Below, in pieces: positions 57,781 through 64,000 of a stretch of DNA of 64,000 nt; the stretch's first letter is position 1; every line of letters starts with the position of its first letter. The notes below the pieces were generated by a model that saw nothing but the letters and a program-made list of their open reading frames with translations, made no database searches and was not told where the DNA came from. Source of the stretch: Cynocephalus volans (lineage: Eukaryota > Chordata > Mammalia > Dermoptera > Cynocephalidae); the NCBI RefSeq assembly GCF_027409185.1, contig NC_084467.1, positions 19,210,501 through 19,274,500 on the forward strand, given 5' to 3'. A program made the translations under genes and the position numbers.

Positions 57781-58061
57781 TGAAAGGACGGAGTCAACAC
57801 CAGTTGACGATCCACCGGAGAGAGCTCGTCTATTAGGCAGCACACACATATATATAGGGCTTTTAGGGAAGGCTGATTGGCTTAAAATACAATCCCTACT
57901 TAGCATACCGCATGGGGCTTGGGGTGAGCTGATTGGTGTGCGATTCGCGCCGGCGGGAAGGAGAGTACGGAAGAGAAGGGCAACCAGCGCCATGATGGGG
58001 TGTGGCCGAGAAGGACTTATGTGATCAGGGTGTGATCCCTTGGGGCATTTGGGTCCCTACA
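57781..58061 (-). mobile_element. ERV 3' LTR, 281 bp
   Basis: On the - strand it begins TGTAGGGACCC and ends CCTTTCA, so it has the TG...CA ends of a retroviral LTR. A TATA-like run (ctatatatatgtg) lies at about 57,848-57,858, and CCAAT boxes sit at 57,932-57,936 and 57,876-57,880, upstream of it on the - strand. It stands directly after the polypurine tract. At 281 bp it is shorter than most gammaretroviral LTRs, and I see no clear AATAAA. The paired 5' LTR is beyond the right edge. Confidence 0.85.
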
Positions 58062-58095
58062 TTCCTCCCTTTTTCTTCTTTTAGGAAAGGGGACG
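58062..58095 (-). promoter_or_regulatory. ERV polypurine tract (plus-strand primer site)
   Basis: On the - strand the sequence cctaaaagaagaaaaaggga followed by ggaa directly abuts the TG of the LTR. This is the expected place and composition of a retroviral polypurine tract. Confidence 0.85.
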
Positions 58096-58361
58096 TTGAA
58101 GTCATCGAGCTACTTCCTGCTGAACTGGGGCATTGTGGCGGGGGCAAAGGGAGGAAGGTACATAAGTACCCATTATGAAACCCCAAAGAAGGGTGGAGAA
58201 ACAAGTAATTTCAAAAGGGGAAAAGTCCATAAACGTTCCTTGAAGCCACAAGTCGAATATGCACCGGTTCCATTGTTCGTAGTTGGAGACTGGAGGGAGC
58301 AGCCAGGCGTCAGTGGCGAGGGCGTGTAGGCCCCGCGTTCCCTCTGGAAGGTGGTGTCTCT
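58096..58361 (-). other. ERV region between env end and polypurine tract
   Basis: About 265 bp with no retained reading frame that I recognise. It lies 3' of env in ERV orientation, as leader to the polypurine tract. Confidence 0.6.
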
Positions 58362-58604
58362 TCAGCATTGGCTGAGGCGCTCACGAGATGAGGCGGGGGG
58401 TTCATCGGTACCTAGAAGCTGGTAGTTACTAAGCAAAAGCTGGTTAAAGGCCTGATTAGAGATTTTTCCCACTTGGGTTTGAAGAAACCTAATGATGCAG
58501 GGCAAGAAAAGGCAGGTTATGAGGATAATGATTAGAGGTCCCAAAATGGGCCAAATCCAAGTTGGGATAGTTTGATGATGTTTGTTACTAGCATTCTTCC
58601 CCAA
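58362..58604 (-). pseudogene. ERV env, membrane anchor and cytoplasmic tail remnant (frame-shifted)
   Basis: This frame carries a strong hydrophobic stretch (about residues 15-39, with WIWPILGPL then IIILIT) followed by a polar tail of about 40 residues. It is the transmembrane anchor of the retroviral TM subunit. It lies in a different frame from the upstream ectodomain, whose frame stops at 58,588-58,590. The membrane-proximal ectodomain that normally separates the disulphide loop from the anchor is missing, so a deletion probably joins the two. Confidence 0.75.
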
Positions 58605-59275
58605 GGAAGATGCAAGTACCTCCTTTTTCTGCAGTGAAGAGGTCTAGTGCTCTACGGTTTTGGAGGGTGACCTGCGCTAAAGAGGTGATTTGCCTCTGTA
58701 GAGAGAAAAGAGATTCGGCAGTGGAGGTCAGAGCCCCTTCAAGTTTAGCATTTATGTCTTCGACCGCCCATAAACTGTGTCCTAAGGCTCCTCTCGACAG
58801 GCCGGCTCCAACCGCTGATGTTGTTAGGGAAATACTGACCATGATTGGGAGGAAGGCGGCCATTTTTTGCCTTGAGGGGGGATGAAGAAGATGGAACAGT
58901 TCTGAACTGGTGTACAGAGTGAGTTGAGGGACGATGGTGACAAGAAGGCATGGGACAGTAAGATTAGGCAGGATGGAGGTAGACAGGGTTCCATTGCACC
59001 AGAAGAAAGAGCCTGGTGGGGCGACGGTGTGGGTATGAATGGTTGTGTTAAGATTACAATAAGACGGAGGAAAAGTTAGGGAGGAAGAGGTTCCGATGAA
59101 ACAATGACGGGGCAACAAAGTGTTATTGTGTTTGTTGTCGGGCTCCCAGAGGGGGACGTCCGGAAGGTCAAGGGGTTCTGATGGTGGGGAGGAGGTAACA
59201 TTGAGAGGAAGGGAAGCGTTTAAGGGGACGGCCGCCAGGAGCGGTCGCATGAGAGAAAACAATTTCTGGGAGAGA
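58588..59275 (-). pseudogene. ERV env, end of SU and ectodomain of TM, broken
   Basis: The frame holds N-glycosylation sites of late SU, then a stretch RQKM where the furin site would be expected (no R-X-K/R-R). A hydrophobic fusion-peptide-like segment follows, then a heptad region, the conserved gammaretroviral immunosuppressive-type motif (LQNRR) and the first cysteines of the CX6CC loop. It ends at TAG TAA right after the second cysteine. On the 5' side it is out of frame with the SU piece; the slip lies in a CT-repeat near 59,272-59,278. Confidence 0.8.
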
Positions 59276-59342
59276 GAGCCGGCGAGGTGTGGTTGAGAAA
59301 GATGAGTGTTTCAGAAATGATTTGTTGCCAGGTGTAAATGTG

Positions 59343-59951
59343 TCACCCTGGGGGGCTAGCAGAAAAGGAAGAGGATTGTTCTAGGGCAGAGGAAAGTTGT
59401 TCTTCCTGATGTGAGATGTCCGTGGAGACATGGGACATTGGATTGTCGACAGGAACGTATTTTCGGGAAATTTCTAGACTTCTGCATGGATGAGAGGCAT
59501 AGCCGTTGCAATAGAAGAAGGCAATGATCCTGGTAACCCATCTGGAGTTCCAGGGATCGGAAACTGTTAGGGAGTATTGCTGTGTCCCGCTGTTGAATGC
59601 AAACAACCTGCCGCCTGCACCAGTGAGTGGGTCATGGATCTTGCAGGACCAATACGGACAGCCTCCGTAAGTGTCCGGCCACCATTTACAGTGGTCGGCA
59701 GTTTGGTCATAGAGAAAACATAGGTAGGGACGGGTGGCTTGTTTGATTAACTGGGATGTAGCGAGAGGGATGTTTACAGTTTGAGAGCAACCGGAGATGG
59801 GGCAATCTGCGGTCCCAGCTAGAGAGCCGCTGATCGGGGTTTGTTTATGAGTGTAGGTTTCTATTACCTCAAACTTCCATATATAGGAAGGGGTCTGAAG
59901 GCTCCCTGGGTGAAGTGAAAGGAACAGGAGAAGGCCAAGGAGAAGGTTCAT
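59343..59951 (-). pseudogene. ERV env, SU N-terminal part with signal peptide, ends at a premature TGA
   Basis: An ATG at 59,949-59,951 starts a good signal peptide (MNLLLGLLLFLSLHPGSLQ). About 180 further residues follow, rich in Trp, Cys and Gly, including a CPYWSC motif that resembles the CXXC-type region of gammaretroviral SU. The frame is open upstream to about 60,026, but the signal peptide decides the start. A TGA at 59,343-59,345 ends it. Homologous SU-like sequence continues beyond the stop, so the stop is a lesion and not the natural end. Confidence 0.8.
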
Positions 59952-60042
59952 GTCTCCAGAATTGGGGGTAGGGCTGAGGTCCGGGATGGGCGGAGTTTGA
60001 GAGGGTTGGTAGGATGAGGGATACACTTAAAGGAATGGTGTG

Positions 60043-60545
60043 TTAAGTTTCCTTGCAGCTTGTTACTGGAGTTCTCGGTGGCCAAGGGCGGATCCTGAGT
60101 GTACCTGGCAGGGCAAGTTTAGCAGCAGTTGGAGTGCAAAGGATGACAGGACATGGGCCTTCCCACTTAGGGGTTAGGGGGGTTTTAGGTTACTAATTGG
60201 CCTGGGCTGAGTGAAAGGTTATTTTTGAAAAGTGATGGATCTGGAAGTAGCCAGTCCTGGTACTTCCATAGCTCGGTGCGAAGGTGGGAGAGCAAGGGTA
60301 AGGCCATGGTGGGTGGTATGGGTCCTTCAGTCGCTGTGATCCCCAGGGGTAGGAGGGGCCTACCATACATGACTTCAAAAGGGGAAAGATTGGAGGGCCT
60401 TTTTGGGAGAGCCCTGGTCTTGAGTAGAGCGAGAGGTAGAAGACGGACCCAATCAAGGTGTAATTCCAGAGACAATTTAGTTAGTATGCCCTTTAAGGTT
60501 CTGTTGGTTCTCTCTACCTTTCCGGATGCCTGAGGTCGGTAAGGG
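60043..60545 (-). pseudogene. ERV pol, integrase C-terminal part in shifted frames
   Basis: After the main pol frame ends at 60,514, the expected integrase continuation stands in another frame. It includes the third catalytic acidic residue (GAG at 60,512-60,514) and a segment with SPFEVMYGRP and WVRLLPLALL. That frame closes at 60,185. A further shift carries a short C-terminal domain (about 60,043-60,200, with KWEGP). It therefore contains at least two frame breaks and overlaps the env start region only slightly at its end. Confidence 0.75.
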
Positions 60546-62553
60546 CAATGTAGGTGCCAGGGGAGAGTGACTGGGAGAGTTTCTGTATTACCTGGGTGGT
60601 AAATTCAGGTCCATTGTCAGATTGAATGGAAGTGGGCATCCCAAATCGTGAGATGATTTGGGAAAGGAGAGTCTGGGCTACGGTGGAGGCCTTTTTATTG
60701 GATGTTGGGAATGCCTCTACCCATCCTGAAAAGGTATCAACAAACACCAAGAGGTATTTGAGGCGCCGGACGGAAGGCATGTGTGTAAAATCGACTTGCC
60801 AGTCGGCCACGGGTGTGAGACCTCTGGCCTGGTGGGAGGGGTACGGCCCAGGTTTGAGAGGGGTGTTAGGATTGGTACGCTGGCAGATTGTGCATGAGGA
60901 GGAGATTTTTCGTAAGAGGGCTTTGTCAGATGGGGTGATTGAGAAGAAAGCCTGTAAAAACTGGGATAAAGCTTGGGGGCTAGAGTGAAACAGGTCATGG
61001 AGCAAGCGAAAGAGAGAGGACTTATCATCATTAGGCGGTTGAGGCTGAGAGGGTGTCTGTGAACCTTGGGAGCCGTATGGAAGAATGGGAAGTTGGTTTT
61101 GTGTCTGTGGGTGCCGTGCCGCAGTGCGTGTGGCGAGGTCAGCCTTACAATTCCCGCGAGTGATTGGGGAATCATCCCTCTGGTGGGCTCTGCAATGAAT
61201 GACTCCTAATTCACAAGGTAAATGGGATGCCTCAATTAATGTGGAGATTAAAGCTGAGTTGGTGATTGTGTTACCATTGGTGTTAAGCAGACCGCGTTCT
61301 TTCCATATGGCGGCATGAGAGAGAAGTATATGAAAGACATATTTGGAGTCAGTGTATAAGTTAAGTGTTTTTCCTTCAGCTGGAACGCAGGCTCGCGTGG
61401 CAGCGATAAGTTCGGCCTGCTGGTTGGTAGTACCCTTGGGTAAAGGTTGGGCCTCTATAACCGAATCAAGGGAGACTATGGCATAACCTGCGTAATGAGT
61501 GTTTCCTTCCTTGAATGAGGACCCATCCGTGAACCATGCGAGATCAGTGTGAGACAGGGGCCCCTCAGTGATGGAAGAGCGGTAAGGTATAAAATTCTGC
61601 AGGCTTTCTACGCAGCTGTGCAAAGGGGTGTTGGGGGAATCTGGTATAGGCAGTAGAGTAGCCAGATTTAGGGGTGGGCAGGTATTGAAGGATAGGGCAG
61701 GATTTTCCAGAAACGAGGATAGGAGGGTTAGGATTCTGGAAGGTGGGAGGGATTGGAGAGCCTTATAGGTAAGGAGGTCTTTAAGGTGATGTGGTGAGAG
61801 AATGGTGAGAGTTGCCCCAAATGTTAATTTGGATGCCTCCTTATGCAGTAACTGCCCCACTGCCAGGGCTCTTAGACAGGGTGCCCAGCCTTGTACAGTG
61901 GGGTCCAATTGTTTTGATAGGTATGCTACGGGGGCAAAGGAGGGGCCATAATTCTGTCCTAGAACGCCCAGAGCTTGTCCCGTATTTTCATGAACATAGA
62001 GGAAAAAGGGTTTAGTTAGATCAGGGAGATGAATTGCAGGGGCTGTTAGAAGGGCCTGTCGAAGCTTGAGAAAAGGGCGCTGAGGTGAGGAGAGCAAAGT
62101 TTCTTCAGGAGGACCCTTACTCATATTATAGAGATGAAAGGCGCCATTAGGTTTTTTTACAGCGAGTATGGGAGTATTGAAAGGGGAGCGAGTGGGACGG
62201 AGATACCCCTTTTTTAATAGGTCCTGAATGATGGGGCTTAACCCGAGGAGGGCTGTTGTGGTTAATGGATACTGAGCCTGACAAATATATTTGGAGGGGT
62301 CTTCTAGTTTTATGTGTACAGGGGAACACTGGGCCAGAGCAGGGCTGGCAGTGTCCAAAACTGTGGGGTTAACAAGGTGCGTTAAGATGGGTAAGGACTC
62401 CTTTGGAGGGGTGGGATTAGTAGGATCTTGGGCTTGAACTAGCGCTAGGAGGAAGGAAACGGGGGAAGAGGAAGAGGACAGGGGCAAAGTAATGGAGACT
62501 TGAAGCCGTGATAGAATGTCCTGACCCAACAAGGGGACGGGGCATTGTGGCAT
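60514..62553 (-). pseudogene. ERV pol: RT (internally deleted), RNase H, integrase
   Basis: An open frame of 679 codons. Residues 1-20 are the protease end, about 40-137 the N-terminal fingers of RT (LKKGYLRPTRSPFNTPILAV). After about residue 137 (near 62,142) the frame jumps straight to the RT connection region, so the palm with the YxDD catalytic motif is absent. The RNase H catalytic set is present: D343 (TDGSS), E381, D402 (YTDSK), D472. Integrase shows H519, H523, C554, C557 (zinc site) and D588 and D646 of the D,D-35-E triad. The frame shifts just before the third residue and stops at 60,514. It cannot make a working polymerase. Confidence 0.9.
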
Positions 62554-62555
62554 GA

Positions 62556-62780
62556 CTAGAAAGGAATGGGAGAAAACGGATTGAGTGCTTGAAGGCAGCA
62601 GGTTAAAAGAGGGGTTTTTTGGGGAAAGATTTGTTTACCTCCTACCCCGACTATAGGAGAGCTGCTGGAGGTGGTGGGGCCTTTATATTCCCTTAAGACC
62701 GAAAAGGTGGCTCCAGTGTCCAGGAGGAAAGATATTGGGTGGCCGTCCACAACCATGGATACCCTGGGCTCCTGCTTTGT
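62556..62780 (-). pseudogene. ERV protease (pro), frame-shifted near its end
   Basis: The active-site motif LLDTGA is at about 62,706-62,723, followed by typical protease sequence to about 62,630. The frame then slips within a homopolymer-rich stretch (62,605-62,632) and stops at 62,556, while the natural continuation resumes in the main pol frame. The pro frame lies -1 relative to gag at the gag stop (62,780-62,782). Confidence 0.8.
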
Positions 62781-64000
62781 TATAGAGATGGTCGGGAAGG
62801 GCCTAAGGCTCCGTCAGTCCTCCTCAGCGAGGCCCACCATATAGGTGGTGTCCACGGTTCGGGGGACTGTGGTGCAGTTGGTCCCTCACCCCTTCGGGTG
62901 AGGGGGCAATCAGATCCCCAATGTCCCTTCTTTTTGCATTTTGGACAAGGAGTGGTGGGTGGCCTGGGGGTGAGGCAAGCCTTTGCCCAATGCCCTTCCT
63001 TTCCACATTTAAAGCAGGCTCCAGGTGGAGGCTTAGAGGTGGAGGCTGTGGGAGGGCGCCCGGGGGGTTTGTTAAGCTGGGCCAACATCTGGAAGTTGGC
63101 GTGGTCGGCCTTTTGTTTTCGACGTTCTTTTTCCTCCTCCCGATTATGAAAAACCTTGAAGGCCACTGACAGGATTTCAGTCTGAGGGGTTGCAGGACCC
63201 TGCTCTAATTTTTTAAGTTTAGTTTTAATGTTGGGGTAGGATTGGGCCAGGAAATAGGTCATAAGGACATGCCAGCCATCTTCTGAGTTGGGATCTAAGT
63301 TAGTGTATTGTTGAAAGGCCTGAGTTAATCTATTGAGGAACTCGGAGGGAGTTTCCTCCTTTTTTTGGAAAATTTCTTGAATTTTTTGGAAATTGACGAC
63401 CTTGCGAGCCGATTTTTTGAGGCCAATTATTAAGCAAGAGGCAAAATAGTCTTGAGCCTGGATTCCCTGGGCTGTGTTATAATCCCAATTAGGTTCCTGT
63501 TCTGGGACTGCTTGGGGGCCTGGCGGGTGATTCGGATTGGTATGATGGGTGTCAGTGGCATGGGTTTGGGCTGACTCCCAGACCCTGCAGCGTTCCTCAG
63601 GGAGGAAGGTATTGGCTAGGAGCATGAAGATGTCGTGATGTGTGAGGCTGTAGGCCTGCAGGATCCATTGGAATTCTTTAATGTAGGTGGTAGGGTCAGT
63701 AGAGAAAGAGCCTAGTCTTTTTTCTAATTCTGTAAGGTCAGCTAGGGAAAAGGGAACATGGACCCTAGCTACTCCTTCAGCCCCAGCTACCTCACGTAGT
63801 GGGGCGATTGTTAAAGGGGCAGGGGGAGGTCCTCGAGAACGGGTGAAAGGGGGGCTTAGTGGGTCAGGAGTAGGTGAGGGTAAAGACGGGGGAGTGGATG
63901 GCGCAGGAGGTGCAGAAGGTGACGTGGATGATCGGGGTGGAGGAGCGGATGCCGGAGGCACTGGGGAAGGAGGAGGTAGGTAGGGTGGGGGTTCATACAG
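62780..64000 (-). CDS. ERV gag, open in the window, N-terminus beyond the right edge
   Basis: The frame is open from the right edge to TAA at 62,780-62,782 (about 406 codons). In order: a PPPY late-domain motif (63,980-63,991), a proline/serine-rich p12-like stretch, and capsid with a major-homology-like region (TPSEFLNRLTQAF, near 63,330-63,360). A charged coiled stretch (REEEKERRKQKAD) and nucleocapsid with two zinc knuckles follow: C316-C319-H324-C329 and C339-C342-H347-C352 counted from 63,961 (62,906-63,016). Matrix is outside the window. Two knuckles differ from the single knuckle of murine-type gammaretroviruses and occur in several class I ERV groups. No stop or shift is seen, unlike in pro, pol and env. 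Confidence 0.85.
   Translation of the reverse strand: MYEPPPYLPPPSPVPPASAPPPRSSTSPSAPPAPSTPPSLPSPTPDPLSPPFTRSRGPPPAPLTIAPLREVAGAEGVARVHVPFSLADLTELEKRLGSFSTDPTTYIKEFQWILQAYSLTHHDIFMLLANTFLPEERCRVWESAQTHATDTHHTNPNHPPGPQAVPEQEPNWDYNTAQGIQAQDYFASCLIIGLKKSARKVVNFQKIQEIFQKKEETPSEFLNRLTQAFQQYTNLDPNSEDGWHVLMTYFLAQSYPNIKTKLKKLEQGPATPQTEILSVAFKVFHNREEEKERRKQKADHANFQMLAQLNKPPGRPPTASTSKPPPGACFKCGKEGHWAKACLTPRPPTTPCPKCKKKGHWGSDCPLTRRGEGPTAPQSPEPWTPPIWWASLRRTDGALGPSRPSL

Larger units (their letters stand above)
49680..64000 (+). other. RCAN3: RCAN3 intron 2 (5' part)
   Basis: No further RCAN3 exon is recognised to the right edge, so the intron is at least 14.3 kb here. It contains SINEs, an L1, a Tigger-like element and, antisense, an endogenous retrovirus. 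50,070-50,500, 50,720-51,350, 51,560-52,270, 52,400-53,395 and 55,760-56,150 hold no gene or repeat I can name. Confidence 0.7.
57781..64000 (-). mobile_element. Endogenous retrovirus, class I (gammaretrovirus-like), antisense in RCAN3 intron 2
   Basis: From right to left on the - strand: gag, pro, pol, env, polypurine tract, LTR, in retroviral order. The class is judged from the capsid and env features (CX6CC, immunosuppressive-type motif) and pol sequence. The 5' LTR, primer binding site and matrix are outside. It lies opposite to RCAN3, the orientation usually tolerated in introns. Family name and age are not determinable here because the second LTR is missing. Confidence 0.9.

Noticed and set aside
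60514..64000. Replication-competent retrovirus
   Set aside because: RT lacks its catalytic core, protease and integrase are frame-shifted, and env has stops and shifts. It is a defective fossil.

Overview
This window is vertebrate nuclear DNA from a placental mammal. It has GT-AG introns, abundant MIR, L2 and L1 fossils, a CpG-island promoter, and two protein genes that sit side by side on human 1p36.11: NIPAL3 followed by RCAN3, both on the + strand. Several tRNA-Ile-like SINEs (monomeric, dimeric, and with a GC-rich hairpin insert) are not primate Alu, rodent B1/B2, horse ERE or carnivore SINEC. From memory they resemble the CYN family of colugos or the Rhin-1 type of horseshoe bats. I cannot resolve the species further.

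Layout. 1-25,603: the 3' part of NIPAL3, ten coding exons (770-22,269) encoding about 375 residues of a nine-helix NIPA/DMT-type magnesium transporter-like protein, followed by a long 3' UTR with one good poly(A) site near 25,600. The N-terminal exon or exons and the promoter lie left of the window. 25,604-41,470: an intergenic interval of about 16 kb with no gene I can support. It is a mosaic of MIR, L2, nested L1 and decayed LTR and DNA elements. 41,470-42,380: the CpG island of RCAN3 with its non-coding first exon, preceded by a very G-rich polypurine tract. 49,428-49,679: RCAN3 exon 2 with the start codon and 65 codons. No later RCAN3 exon is seen, so intron 2 exceeds 14 kb.

57,781-64,000: a class I (gammaretrovirus-like) endogenous retrovirus lying antisense inside RCAN3 intron 2. 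Reading on the - strand from the right edge it shows gag (PPPY, capsid, two zinc knuckles), a -1-frame protease, pol with RNase H and integrase motifs, a broken env, a polypurine tract and one LTR of about 281 bp. The other LTR is outside the window. gag is open throughout the visible part. pol has lost the catalytic part of reverse transcriptase by a deletion that keeps the frame, and protease, integrase and env carry frameshifts or stops. The copy is therefore defective by itself, though its gag frame survives.

I found no CRISPR array, operon, functional tRNA/rRNA gene, or convincing new biological system. The points most worth checking are the open-frame RT deletion and open gag of the antisense ERV, a two-unit VNTR-like retroelement with target-site duplications nested in older L1s, the hairpin-bearing SINE subfamily, and a pair of small palindromic MITE-like elements.
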